A stretch of DNA of 18,722 nucleotides from Acidobacteriota bacterium. Lineage in GTDB: Bacteria; Acidobacteriota; Terriglobia; UBA7540. Under the pieces are notes generated by a model. The model made no database searches. It saw only the letters and a list, made by a program, of their open reading frames with translations, and was not told the DNA's origin. Position numbers and translations under genes: made by a program. Shown one piece after another: positions 6,710 through 14,970 of the stretch; the first letter of the stretch is position 1, and each line of letters opens with the position of its first letter. The DNA is taken from positions 1 to 18,722 of the forward strand of contig JAJYJL010000025.1 of the NCBI GenBank assembly GCA_021789565.1, in the 5' to 3' direction.

Positions 6710-7228
6710 CTAATGCTTTCCATGGAGCCATCCCCAATTATCGTAATGGCCATCACCGCCGCCCGATCCATTGCCGCCACCACCACTCCCGCCGTTTCCG
6801 ATTCCTCCGGAGCCCTGATGGTTACCGGCGTTTCCATGGCCGCCGCTGTTCCCGTACCCGTTGCCGTTCCCTTGTCCACCAGCGTTTCCAGATCCACTGC
6901 CCGAGGCAGGCGCGCCCGCCGACCCGGATCCTCCCCCTGACGCAGACCCACCGGTCCACCCGGATCCACCGCCCGAGGCAGGCTGACCTCCCGACCCGGA
7001 ACTTCCCCCCGAAGCAGCTTGGCCGGCTGAGTCAGTCGTTGCCGCCGGTACGTGCCTTGATACGCTGCCCATAGCGTAGGAGGCATTCGTGTAGCTGTTC
7101 TGCAATGTGACTCCCAAGACTTGAAGGACAGCAATGACTACCACGCAAATCAGAACAAACATCAACGCATATTCAGAGGAGTCCTGGCCTTCCTCCTCGT
7201 GCCATGATCTTGTTAAGAATTTCCTCAT
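6710..7228 (-). CDS. Flp/Tad-type (type IVb) pilin with a glycine-rich tail
   Basis: 172 residues. The N-terminus has the type IVb prepilin pattern: a short basic leader, then EEEGQDSSEYALMFVL. Cleavage would be expected after Gly14, with the Glu-Tyr pair (19-20) at the start of a hydrophobic helix (about 21-41). Family members are usually only 50-70 residues; here residues 68-160 are an extension very rich in Gly, Ser, Asn and Ala, ending in an aromatic HYDNWGWLHGKH. The start is ATG 7228, with a strong AAGGAGG ribosome site 6 nt upstream. No Tad assembly genes or prepilin peptidase are in the window, so this is either an orphan pilin using a machine encoded elsewhere or a pilin-like surface adhesin. 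The pilin head assignment is firm; the role of the tail is not. Confidence 0.85.
   Translation of the reverse strand: MRKFLTRSWHEEEGQDSSEYALMFVLICVVVIAVLQVLGVTLQNSYTNASYAMGSVSRHVPAATTDSAGQAASGGSSGSGGQPASGGGSGWTGGSASGGGSGSAGAPASGSGSGNAGGQGNGNGYGNSGGHGNAGNHQGSGGIGNGGSGGGGNGSGGGDGHYDNWGWLHGKH
6866..7009 (-). repeat. Four 36-bp units coding the pilin's 12-residue glycine-rich repeats
   Basis: Residues 74-121 of the pilin read as four 12-residue units: GGSSGSGGQPAS, GGGSGWTGGSAS, GGGSGSAGAPAS and GSGSGNAGGQGN. The first three end in AS, the fourth is degenerate. At the DNA level the 36-bp period is visible as repeated GACCCGGATCC-like and GCCCGAGGCAG-like blocks. Copy number may vary between strains. 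Confidence 0.7.
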
Positions 7229-8203
7229 TCACACCCTCCTTTGCATTCCTGGCATTAGCGTGCGAAAGCTGCCTATTGATTTTGAATTTTCATGGAGCAG
7301 GCGCAGGGTTAAAGCGCCCTTCTCACGAGGCGTGTACAGGTCTGGATTTCTCCATCCCTGCTGAAGTCCCGCGGATGGGTTTGTGGCTGTTGCGCTTCAG
7401 AGTTAGAAATTCATCTCCACCGTTTCTTCAGAAGGTTTGAAGCGATCCTTCTGCTTGACCGTAACCTGTACCTGCGCTTCCTGTGTCGGGCTGCTTTGCG
7501 GCAGCCCCTGACAACAGCTCACGTATCCACGGTAAGGCCCTCTTCGGCTATGCTCAATTGGGCGATTCCACCAATGTTTAGAATGATTTGCCCGGTGGGT
7601 GATTAGTACAATCCCGAGAGTATACGATAATTCCTGATGCCCTTTTATGGAGGTTTGCACATTCAGTTACAAAGGCTTGCACAAGGGGTGCAACTTTTTG
7701 CAACCTGGCTCGATTGCGCTCTTTTTAGGATGCTACTTTTCAGGCCGGACGGTTTTCTGACTCATTCACCACAAAATTACCGAACAGATCCCTCCACGTC
7801 GGTTTGCCATCGGCGACATAAGACCCGATGAGGCGTGAAAGGGAATTCAGAATAGCAACGCGTACTGAGGGCCGGTCCCGGCTGCATCTGCAGCTTTGCC
7901 GGCGACGTCGTATTTGTTTGCATGCACGGGCGAAGCAGCGGCGGCGGCGATTGCGTTGATTCGTGAGCGCTATGTTGGGTCCGTGCTGCCCACGGGTCTG
8001 AGCTTCTCGGCGCGGGCATCCACGCGTGAGCGGGCTCGGTGACTTGATTCCAGATCTCCGCTGTATCCGCACGAGACCTGCCGGCGGCGCAGAATGGGGT
8101 CGCTTCGCAAGGTTCCATACGTTACAATGCGTGCGTCTCTTCCTGTTTGGGAACACCTACAACTGAATGAAGCCGGCTTGTCGGGTTATAGAGAGCGAGG
8201 CGA
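7229..8203. other. Roughly 975-bp region without a convincing gene
   Basis: It lies between the pilin (leftward) and cstA (rightward), so it should carry divergent promoters. It contains a perfect 7-bp hairpin GGGCTGC/GCAGCCC (7488-7494, 7501-7507), a cluster of TTGCAC-type sites (7655-7703), and a TACAAT hexamer at 8123-8128 that could be a cstA -10, though no good -35 is paired with it. Open frames on both strands look like noise. One possible remnant of a coding sequence ends at 7740 on the minus strand (see findings). Confidence 0.5.
7655..7703. promoter_or_regulatory. Phased cluster of TTGCAC/TTGCAA sites
   Basis: TTGCAC at 7655-7660, TTGCAC at 7677-7682, its inverse GTGCAA at 7688-7693, and TTGCAA at 7698-7703. 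The middle pair forms a perfect palindrome with a 5-nt gap. Same-strand copies are 22 and 21 bp apart, about two helical turns, as expected for an array of operator sites. The bound protein is unknown. Confidence 0.4.
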
Positions 8204-10258
8204 ATGAGCATCATCAAGAATCTCTCCTGGGTACTGGTGGCTGGGCTGGGAGCGCTGGCTTTTGGAATGGTTGCCACCTCGCGGGGAGAGCCCCTCAATG
8301 CTGTGTGGCTGGTGGCTGCGGCGGCGTGCATTTTTGTGCTGGGCTACCGTTTTTACAGCCGCTTCATCGCCTATCGGGTCCTCGAACTCGATGCCAGGCG
8401 CGCCACGCCCGCCGAGCGCAAGGATGATGGCAGGGACTTTACGCCTACCAACAAATGGGTGGTATTCGGGCATCACTTTGCCGCAATTGCCGGCCCCGGG
8501 CCGCTGGTGGGGCCGATTCTGGCCGCGCAGTTCGGCTATCTGCCCGGAACTCTTTGGATCCTGATTGGCGGAGTGCTGGGCGGCGCTGTGCAGGATTTTG
8601 TCACGCTTTTCTGCTCCATCCGGCGCGACGGCAAATCGTTAGGCCAGATGGCCAAGGAGGAAATCAGCTCGACGGCGGGGTGGACGGCGCTTTTCGGCGT
8701 CCTGATGATCATGATCATCCTGATCGCGGTGATAGCGCTGGTGGTGGTGAATGCGCTGAAGGGCAGTCCCTGGGGGCTTTTCACCATTGCCGCCACCATC
8801 CCCATTGCCTTCCTGATGGGCCTCTATCTGCACTACTGGCGGCCCGGAAAAGTTCTGGAATCTTCCATCATCGGGGTCACCCTGGTGATGGCGGCTGTAG
8901 TGGGCGGGCGCTACGTGGCGGAGTCGGCCACGCTGTCGCACTGGTTCAATTACAGCGGTCCGGCGTTGGCCTGGATGATCATCATTTACGGCCTGGCGGC
9001 TTCCATCCTCCCGGTGTGGCTGCTGCTGGCGCCGCGCGATTATCTTTCAACCTTCGTCAAGCTGGGAACGATTCTGGCGCTGGCGGTGGGCATTCTGGCG
9101 GCGCGGCCCACGATGCACCTGCCCGCCATCACGCGCTTTGCCGACGGCACGGGTCCCATCTTCGCCGGCAAGATTTTCCCCTTCTGCTTTATCACCATTG
9201 CCTGCGGCGCCATCTCAGGGTTCCATTCACTGATTTCCAGCGGCACAACGCCCAAGCTGATCACCAGGGAAACTCACGCGCGCATGGTCGGCTACGGCAG
9301 CATGCTGATGGAATCGTTTGTGGGCATCATGGCGATTGTGGCCGCCGGCGTGCTGCAGCCTGGTGTCTATTTTGCCGTTAACAGTCCGGCGGGGGTGGTG
9401 GGTGAAACGGCTGGCAAAGCGGTGGCCACAATTTCCGGCTGGGGATTTCCGGTGACCCAGACTGCCATGGCGGACCTGGCTTCAAAGGTGGGCGAGATTA
9501 CGCTTTTCAACCGCACGGGCGGCGCTCCGTCACTGGCGGTGGGCATGGCGCACATTTTTTCCAACGTGCTGGGTGGGACGGAAGTAATGGCTTTCTGGTA
9601 CCACTTTGCCATCATGTTCGAGGCGCTGTTTATCCTGACGGTGCTCGACGCCGGCACGCGCGTGGGGCGCTTTATGCTGCAGGACCTGCTGGGCCACATC
9701 TGGAAACCGCTGGGGCGCACCGGCTGGTACCCGGGCGTGGTGCTGACCAGCGTGCTGGTGGTGGGCGCTTGGGGCTACTTTCTGTACCAGGGAGTCGTGG
9801 ACCCACTGGGCGGCATCAACAGCCTGTGGCCGCTGTTCGGCATCTCCAACCAACTGCTGGCCACCATCGCGTTGTGCGTGTGCACTACCATCCTGATCAA
9901 GATGAAGAAGACTCGCTATGCCTGGGTGACGCTGGGACCGCTCGCATGGCTGGTGGCCGTGACCATGACAGCAAGCTACCAGAAAATCTGGAGCCCCGAT
10001 CCGCATCTCGGGTTCCTCTCGCACGCTCAGATGCTGGCCGCCCAGATTGCCAGCGGGGCGGTCCCCGCCGCGCAGATCGCCACCACTGAGCGGCTGATCT
10101 TCAACAGCCGCCTGGATGCTTCCGTCACCCTGGTGTTTGCCACGCTGGTGATTCTGATTCTGTTTGAATCGGGGCGGCAGTGGTGGGCCTATGCGTTGGG
10201 GCGCAGGGAGCCGGTCCTGAGGGAAGCGCCAGCGGAACTGTCGAGGCTGGAAGCCTGA
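8204..10258 (+). CDS. cstA: CstA-family carbon starvation transporter
   Basis: 684 residues, close to the usual length of CstA (about 700), and almost wholly hydrophobic with some 16 or more membrane segments. CstA proteins import pyruvate and/or peptides across the inner membrane during carbon limitation. Family features seen: the N-terminal [16 protein letters not shown] helix, [64 protein letters not shown], and [17 protein letters not shown]. The start is the ATG at 8204, with GAGG 4 nt upstream; no better start exists upstream. The next gene, 18 nt downstream, is the small YbdD/YjiX partner commonly found after cstA. The assignment is firm, but which substrate this copy carries is not. 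Confidence 0.95.
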   Translation: MSIIKNLSWVLVAGLGALAFGMVATSRGEPLNAVWLVAAAACIFVLGYRFYSRFIAYRVLELDARRATPAERKDDGRDFTPTNKWVVFGHHFAAIAGPGPLVGPILAAQFGYLPGTLWILIGGVLGGAVQDFVTLFCSIRRDGKSLGQMAKEEISSTAGWTALFGVLMIMIILIAVIALVVVNALKGSPWGLFTIAATIPIAFLMGLYLHYWRPGKVLESSIIGVTLVMAAVVGGRYVAESATLSHWFNYSGPALAWMIIIYGLAASILPVWLLLAPRDYLSTFVKLGTILALAVGILAARPTMHLPAITRFADGTGPIFAGKIFPFCFITIACGAISGFHSLISSGTTPKLITRETHARMVGYGSMLMESFVGIMAIVAAGVLQPGVYFAVNSPAGVVGETAGKAVATISGWGFPVTQTAMADLASKVGEITLFNRTGGAPSLAVGMAHIFSNVLGGTEVMAFWYHFAIMFEALFILTVLDAGTRVGRFMLQDLLGHIWKPLGRTGWYPGVVLTSVLVVGAWGYFLYQGVVDPLGGINSLWPLFGISNQLLATIALCVCTTILIKMKKTRYAWVTLGPLAWLVAVTMTASYQKIWSPDPHLGFLSHAQMLAAQIASGAVPAAQIATTERLIFNSRLDASVTLVFATLVILILFESGRQWWAYALGRREPVLREAPAELSRLEA

Positions 10259-10276
10259 AGAGAGGAGGATAAACGG

Positions 10277-10459
10277 ATGGCATTAGTGGTGAGTCTGCTG
10301 AAATCGTTCTGGGATTACCTTCGTGAAGTGAGCGGAGAAAATGATTACGCCCGCTACTGCGCGCGGATGGCTGTTGAAGGCTGCCACGCTGTGACCCGGC
10401 GGGAATTCTACGACCACCGGCAGCAGGAGAAATATTCGCGCCCGAACCGCTGCTGCTGA
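10277..10459 (+). CDS. ybdD: YbdD/YjiX-family small protein
   Basis: 60 residues; the family is typically about 65. Family marks seen: an amphipathic N-terminal helix, the Y..Y..RM....CHAVTRREFYDHRQ stretch, and a C-terminal RCC ending. These small proteins (formerly DUF466) are encoded directly after cstA or btsT-type transporters and are needed for or modulate pyruvate uptake in E. coli. The start is ATG 10277 with a strong AGAGGAGG ribosome site, 18 nt after the cstA stop, so the two genes are surely co-transcribed. Confidence 0.93.
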   Translation: MALVVSLLKSFWDYLREVSGENDYARYCARMAVEGCHAVTRREFYDHRQQEKYSRPNRCC

Positions 10460-10512
10460 GCGGGTTTGCCCGGTTTTAAATCGGAGTTAATTTGGATAAC
10501 AGGGGAAATGCC

Positions 10513-11481
10513 ATGCGAGTTGTTGTGATAGGCGGAACGGGCCATACCGGAACATGCCTGGTCCCAAAGCTGATTGAGGCGGGTTACGAGGTGGCGGTGA
10601 TCAGCCGCCAGCAACGTCCACACTACCCGACAGATGGAATTGGCATCCAAAGCGCGTGGGAGCGCGTGGAATGGGTTGAGATGGACCGGGTTGAAGCTGA
10701 CGCGGCCGGTAACTTCGGTACGCGTGTCTTGGCGCTCAAGCCCGACATTGTGATCGACATGATCTGCTATCAGCCGGAAAGCGCGCGGCAGCTTGTGGAG
10801 GCGCTGCGCGGGCGCATCGAGTTGCTGGTCCATTGCGGCAGCGTCTGGGCGGGTGGCGCCAGCCTGCAGGTGCCAAGTACGGAGAGCGAACCCCGGCGGC
10901 CTATTTGCGATTATGGCAGACGCAAGGCCGAGATTGAGGAGTACCTGCTGGCCGAGGCGCGGCGAGGGGGACTTCCCGGCACCGTTCTGCGCCCGGGGCA
11001 CATGGTGGGACGGGGATGGGTGCCTGTCAACCCGGCGGCGAATTTCAATCCTCAGGTCTATTCCGAACTGGCGAGAGGCAAAGAGGTCTGCCTGCCCAAC
11101 CTCGGCATGGAAACGCTGCACCACGTCCACTGTGATGACGTGGCACAAGCTTTCATGCTGGCCCTGGAGAACCGGAACGGCGCAGTGGGAGAGGCTTTTA
11201 ACGTAGTTTCACCTTCGGCGCTCACGCTGCGGGGTTATGCGGAGGCGGTCGCGGGCTGGTTTGGCAAACCGGCAAACCTTTCGTTCCATCCATGGAAGGA
11301 ATGGAAAAAGACCGCTTCGGAGGAAGACGCCAAAGCCACATGGGACCACATTCTCCATTCCTCCTTTTGCAGCATTGAGAAAGCGCGCAAGGTCCTTGGC
11401 TACCAGCCGCGCTACACGTCGCTCGAAGCCGTCAAAGAGTCACTCGACTGGCTCATCCAGAACGGCAAGGTCGAGGTTTGA
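10513..11481 (+). CDS. NAD-dependent epimerase/dehydratase
   Basis: 322 residues, cytoplasmic, an extended short-chain dehydrogenase of the nucleotide-sugar epimerase/dehydratase type. It opens with the Rossmann motif MRVVVIGGTGHTG and has the catalytic Tyr-x3-Lys as YGRRK in the middle, followed by VLRPGHMVGRGW and a C-terminal half that ends with SIEKARKVLGYQPRYTSLE, typical of the family's substrate-binding domain. I use ATG 10513, which has AGGGGA 8 nt upstream and starts right at the Rossmann strand, instead of an upstream in-frame TTG at 10492. It follows ybdD by 53 nt and is likely in the same transcript. The substrate cannot be told; sequence alone does not single out UDP-galactose epimerase. 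Confidence 0.85.
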   Translation: MRVVVIGGTGHTGTCLVPKLIEAGYEVAVISRQQRPHYPTDGIGIQSAWERVEWVEMDRVEADAAGNFGTRVLALKPDIVIDMICYQPESARQLVEALRGRIELLVHCGSVWAGGASLQVPSTESEPRRPICDYGRRKAEIEEYLLAEARRGGLPGTVLRPGHMVGRGWVPVNPAANFNPQVYSELARGKEVCLPNLGMETLHHVHCDDVAQAFMLALENRNGAVGEAFNVVSPSALTLRGYAEAVAGWFGKPANLSFHPWKEWKKTASEEDAKATWDHILHSSFCSIEKARKVLGYQPRYTSLEAVKESLDWLIQNGKVEV

Positions 11482-11647
11482 CCTCTTCACAGCGACCTCT
11501 CACGGCCGGCGTGTGCACGGGAAGCACGAACCCGGCATCCCCACTGCAGGGGCAAAGTGAAATTTCAATCATCTCCTGCTGAAGACCATCGATTGGCAGC
11601 AGTGGAGTTGGGGTGAAGATGAGCGCTCCCTGACTGTGGCGTGGCCG

Positions 11648-11653
11648 TATAAT
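11648..11653 (+). promoter_or_regulatory. Candidate -10 box of the GH36-like gene
   Basis: A perfect TATAAT lies 30 nt upstream of the ATG at 11684. No good -35 hexamer is found at 16-18 nt upstream (that site is GC-rich), so this is a tentative call. It would give a short leader that still contains the ribosome site GGGAGGG. Confidence 0.4.
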
Positions 11654-11683
11654 GGTGCAAATTCAGTTGACCGGGAGGGTGCC

Positions 11684-14236
11684 ATGGGTGGAAAACGTAC
11701 CGGCAGCAAATGTGGCCGCCGGGACTTTCTAAGGAAGGTTGCTGCCGGCGGCGCACTTGCGTCGACCCTTGGCGCGCCAGCGCTGGCCGGGGAGGGAACG
11801 GCTCCCGGCAGCGGGGGCGCTGTGGCACAATCCACGCCAGCCTCCGGGGTTGGCCATTGGGTTCCTGGCATTCCGCAAACGACGCGACGCCCCCGGCAGC
11901 GGCTGGCTGACAGCTCGCTGCAGTCGGGCGACGCCTACGCTCGTTTCGACGCCTCAAAACAGACCTGGACGTGCGGGACCGGCCTCATCGAGCAGCAGCT
12001 TGAACTGGTGGACGGACATTTCCGATTAGCCAGATTGCGCAACCTGCTGACGGGCAGCGAGTATGTTGAAAGCGCAGGCTCGGACGAATTCCACTTTTCA
12101 TTTGGTGGGCGGGAATTTAGTGGCGATAGCGGCGGCTACGAACTCGTGGATTTTGAGATCGTCCGCATGCCGGTGCCGAAAGCATCGCCCGGCATCGAGC
12201 CGGGAGTCACTCTGGTGGTGAACCTGGAACATCCGCTCTTCGCCATCAGCCTGCATTACGACGTATTCGCCTCAACGCCACGGACGCAGCTCGGCATGAT
12301 CCGCAAATGCTATCGGGTGACGAACCGCGCACAACAAGTGCAGCCGCTCACCGAGATCAGCATGAACCGGCTTCGCTTCCGGCCGGAGCACTCTACACGT
12401 TTCACGTTGTACCACTGGGTGGGCGGAGGCGCCGGTAAAAACACCAACCAGTTGGAGTCAGAGAGTTTCAGCCACACCAAATCGCGAACTTTCTTTTCGA
12501 TGGCCGGCCACCCGGATTACCGCACCGACGATGTTTACGACGGCAGTTCCAGCTACCATCCTTACTTTGTTCTGGAGGACCCGCAAGCGGGCGACGGATT
12601 CTTTCTAGGCTTCAATTACCTGGGTCCGTGGTCGGCTCGGATCTGGAACCCGGGCGGCTTGAACCAGGGCGGCTTTCCGATTCAATCGCAGTTGGAATTG
12701 CACACCGAGCCGCTCAACCCCGGTGGAACGTTCGAAGCTCCGAACAGCTTTATCGGTGTGTACAAGGGCGATCTGGATTCGGCCAACGAACAGTTGCAGG
12801 ATTGGCAGGCAACTTACAAGTGGGACTGCACCCGCGAAAAGTACCTTTTCAGGAGCACGATTTACGATACGCATTGGGACGATCCGGCCTATAAGCAGAA
12901 GCCAGCATTGCACAAGAAGCTGATGTGGGAAATCGCCGACCGTTGCCGTTCTACCGGCGCGGGGATCGCGCATGAGGACGACTTCTGGTTTGACCAGCGC
13001 GGCCGGGGAGTTTGGGAAGGCGTGGACTGGACCGAATTGGTCAGCTACCTGGGGCAGTCCGGCATAGTGTTCAAGCTGTGGATGCCGCCCCAGCATTTTG
13101 CTGCGGGTACGCCGGTGGACCTGGAGCACCCGGACTGGATGCTCGTTCCCAAAGTTCCGGACGGGGTGACCGTCTGGTATGGCCTGGGCTTCTGTGTTGC
13201 TGCGCCCGGCGCGCATGATTACATGCGTGAATTCATGCTGCGACGCGAGAAACGCTGCGGCACGTTCTTCTGGCGTGTGGATGGCTGGATTGAGGCGCCG
13301 TGTGCCTCAGAGGAACACGGCCACCCGTCTGGGCAGCCGTTCGTCGCGCAGTATCGCAGCTACCTCAATCTACTGCGGGAGGTGAAGACGGCCAACCCTG
13401 AGATGGGAATCGAGGGTTGCAACTCGGGTGGCGAATGGGCCAACTGGGACAAGTTCGAGCTGATCGAGGACCAGCAAGGGTCCGATGGCGGGGGACCCGA
13501 CGATCTTTATTACCTGAGCTACTTCTGGCCCATCACAAAGATGATGGGATTTGGCGGGGATTACAGCCGCATGGACGACGCGACGGCCCGCCGGGAAAGC
13601 GCCATGCGCAGGTTCCTCCAGAACGAAGGCATCTACGATCGCTATATGCGGGTCTATCATCCGAGGGCTGACAATGCACCGACGCCTCACTCCTTTCTTG
13701 AATTTACTAACGCGGCTAGAACCAAGGCTGTGATTATCCAGCGTGTCCGTCATGCGAGGTCGGGCGAAGGAGTGACGGCAAAAAGTGGAGCCGTCGTCTA
13801 CCCGAAGGCGCTGGTTCCGGAGACCCAATACAGCGTAGCCTTCCGCTTCAGCAAGGATACGCAGACAACCAGCGGCGCGGAGCTGATGAAGTCCGGCATC
13901 CGGTTTGCTTCCGAAAACCCGCACGAAATGATCCTGCTGAACCTGGATCATGCTCCCGGGCGCGGAACCGATCATACGGCTCCGACGGCACCAGGAAAGG
14001 CCGTGAAAAAGATGGAAACCTGGAATGAGCGCAGCGGCGTTGCCTTGCGCTGGGCGCCCAGCCAGGATGACGGCCTGATATCTCACTACGAGGTATTACG
14101 CGAGGGCAAAGTTATTGGCTACACCGCGATCGGCGCCTTCTACTTTGATCCCGGGGTAAGCATCGACAACCGCTATGAGATTGTGGCGGTGGATGGCGAC
14201 GGCAACCGTTCGCCGGCAGCCGCAGTGGTGGGGTAA
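11684..14236 (+). CDS. Tat-exported GH36-like (alpha-galactosidase-type) glycosidase with fibronectin III domain
   Basis: 850 residues from the ATG at 11684, chosen for its GGGAGGG ribosome site and because it leaves a short n-region before the twin-arginine motif GRRDFLRK; an in-frame GTG at 11636 overlaps the TATAAT box and is unlikely. After the Tat signal comes a beta-rich domain (about 85-380), then a barrel-like domain (about 390-680). The barrel has marks of clan GH-D enzymes: FFWRVDGW, whose Asp533 would be the nucleophile, GCNSGG (578-583), and QGSDGG, whose Asp601 would be the acid/base. The last 80 residues (about 768-848; VALRW, ISHYEVLREG, YEIVAVDGDGNRS) are a fibronectin type III domain. 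Probable role: periplasmic removal of alpha-linked galactose or a similar sugar from plant polymers. The usual KWD nucleophile motif is RVD here, so family membership and substrate are less certain than the fold. Confidence 0.75.
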   Translation: MGGKRTGSKCGRRDFLRKVAAGGALASTLGAPALAGEGTAPGSGGAVAQSTPASGVGHWVPGIPQTTRRPRQRLADSSLQSGDAYARFDASKQTWTCGTGLIEQQLELVDGHFRLARLRNLLTGSEYVESAGSDEFHFSFGGREFSGDSGGYELVDFEIVRMPVPKASPGIEPGVTLVVNLEHPLFAISLHYDVFASTPRTQLGMIRKCYRVTNRAQQVQPLTEISMNRLRFRPEHSTRFTLYHWVGGGAGKNTNQLESESFSHTKSRTFFSMAGHPDYRTDDVYDGSSSYHPYFVLEDPQAGDGFFLGFNYLGPWSARIWNPGGLNQGGFPIQSQLELHTEPLNPGGTFEAPNSFIGVYKGDLDSANEQLQDWQATYKWDCTREKYLFRSTIYDTHWDDPAYKQKPALHKKLMWEIADRCRSTGAGIAHEDDFWFDQRGRGVWEGVDWTELVSYLGQSGIVFKLWMPPQHFAAGTPVDLEHPDWMLVPKVPDGVTVWYGLGFCVAAPGAHDYMREFMLRREKRCGTFFWRVDGWIEAPCASEEHGHPSGQPFVAQYRSYLNLLREVKTANPEMGIEGCNSGGEWANWDKFELIEDQQGSDGGGPDDLYYLSYFWPITKMMGFGGDYSRMDDATARRESAMRRFLQNEGIYDRYMRVYHPRADNAPTPHSFLEFTNAARTKAVIIQRVRHARSGEGVTAKSGAVVYPKALVPETQYSVAFRFSKDTQTTSGAELMKSGIRFASENPHEMILLNLDHAPGRGTDHTAPTAPGKAVKKMETWNERSGVALRWAPSQDDGLISHYEVLREGKVIGYTAIGAFYFDPGVSIDNRYEIVAVDGDGNRSPAAAVVG

Positions 14237-14244
14237 TGGATTTG

Positions 14245-14296
14245 ACCCGGGAGTGTGCAATCTGCAAGGGAGCTGGGAAAGGGGTCCGGGTTTTTT
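14245..14296 (+). terminator. Possible intrinsic terminator after the GH36-like gene
   Basis: ACCCGG (14245-14250) can pair with CCGGGT (14286-14291), which runs into six T (14291-14296). The stem is short and the loop about 35 nt, so it is weak, but its position 9 nt past the stop codon fits. Confidence 0.35.
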
Positions 14297-14345
14297 CAGG
14301 GTTGGGCCGGCCGAAGCGGGCAGCAACCAGCGCTTGCGGTGCCGT

Positions 14346-14374
14346 CTGTCAAATGCTCAATAGGATGGGATAAT
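14346..14374 (+). promoter_or_regulatory. Candidate promoter before the DUF2784 gene
   Basis: CTGTCA (14346-14351), 17-nt spacer, GATAAT (14369-14374). The expected start of transcription falls at about 14381, which is also the ATG of a 34-codon frame that runs into the DUF2784 start. Confidence 0.4.
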
Positions 14375-14380
14375 TCCTTG

Positions 14381-14485
14381 ATGAAACGCATGACCATGCT
14401 GCAGGTTCGGAATTTTCTGCAGAACCTGCCGGAAAAGAGCGGCGTTGCAGCATGGTTCCAGGCAGACGCTGAAGCAAGACGGTGA
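14381..14485 (+). CDS. Possible 34-residue leader peptide
   Basis: A short frame, MKRMTMLQVRNFLQNLPEKSG and on to AEARR, ends in a TGA that overlaps the GTG start of the DUF2784 gene (GTGA), the usual sign of translational coupling. It has no clear ribosome site, and the candidate promoter would make its mRNA nearly leaderless. A perfect 8-bp inverted repeat, GCAGGTTC (14401-14408) and GAACCTGC (14422-14429), lies inside it. I do not recognise the peptide; it may be noise. Confidence 0.3.
   Translation: MKRMTMLQVRNFLQNLPEKSGVAAWFQADAEARR
14401..14429. repeat. Perfect 8-bp inverted repeat upstream of the DUF2784 gene
   Basis: GCAGGTTC and GAACCTGC are separated by 13 nt, with no T-run after. 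It could be an RNA hairpin in the leader of the DUF2784 mRNA or a protein-binding site. Confidence 0.5.
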
Positions 14486-14871
14486 ACATCGATCTGGTGC
14501 TGGCGGAAGCGGTGCTGGTGGTTCACCTGCTCTTCATCCTGTGGGTGCTAGGCGGGGTGCTGCTGGTGCGCTTCTACCCGGAACTGCGATGGGCTCACAT
14601 CGCTTCGCTGGCGTATAGCGTCTTCATCGAAATCGCCCCATGGCCGCCCTGTCCGCTGACCCTGCTGGAACAGATGCTGGAGAGCCGGGCCGGGGCTGCT
14701 GTTTACCACGGGTCCTTTCTCCTGCATTACCTGGACAGACTGGTTTATCCAAACGTACCTACAACCCTGCTGGTGGCCGTGGCGGTGGCGTTTTGCGGAG
14801 GCAACCTTTTCTACTACTTTTTCGCCTGGCGAAAAAGAAAATCTTTGAGCCGCGGGCGCCCTGCCCGATAG
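14482..14871 (+). CDS. DUF2784 family membrane protein
   Basis: 129 residues, with three to four membrane segments (about 8-32, 38-52 and 91-113). The family signature is clear: an N-terminal VVHLLFILWVLGG helix, then E.APWPPCPLTLLEQ.LE.RAG...Y.GSFL.HYLD.LVYPNVP. DUF2784 proteins are small inner-membrane proteins of unknown function, widespread in Proteobacteria and Acidobacteriota. It starts at GTG 14482, overlapping the stop of a possible leader peptide. It is convergent with the GH35 gene (stop at 14971), with only about 100 nt between. Confidence 0.88.
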   Translation: MNIDLVLAEAVLVVHLLFILWVLGGVLLVRFYPELRWAHIASLAYSVFIEIAPWPPCPLTLLEQMLESRAGAAVYHGSFLLHYLDRLVYPNVPTTLLVAVAVAFCGGNLFYYFFAWRKRKSLSRGRPAR

Positions 14872-14970
14872 ACACTTCCAAAATCTTATGGCAACTCCCC
14901 GTCGCTGCAACGGGTTATCGGCAGAAAAACCGCAGAGGTGGTAAAAGTCACGATGCGTGCGATTCCACTG

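Noticed and set aside
7598..7622. TTAGTAC as a fourth copy of the family promoter box, upstream of the pilin
   Set aside because: Only GTACTAAT on the minus strand matches. The TTGNCN/17/TTCAAT core is missing at the expected distance and the site is about 375 nt from the pilin start.
7403..7660. Minus-strand frame of 85 codons upstream of the pilin
   Set aside because: No ribosome site, mixed composition, and no recognisable pattern.
7677..7693. TTGCAC-N5-GTGCAA as a sigma-54 promoter
   Set aside because: The invariant GG of the -24 element is TG and the -12 element is also off consensus; the symmetric form fits an operator better.
8455..9381. Plus-strand frame of 308 codons inside cstA
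   Set aside because: Another frame of cstA, with Gly/Arg/His-rich low-complexity translation and no domain pattern.
10459..10500. CGGG-TTTG-CCCG plus T-run after ybdD as a terminator
   Set aside because: A 4-bp stem and four T are too weak; read-through into the epimerase gene is more likely.
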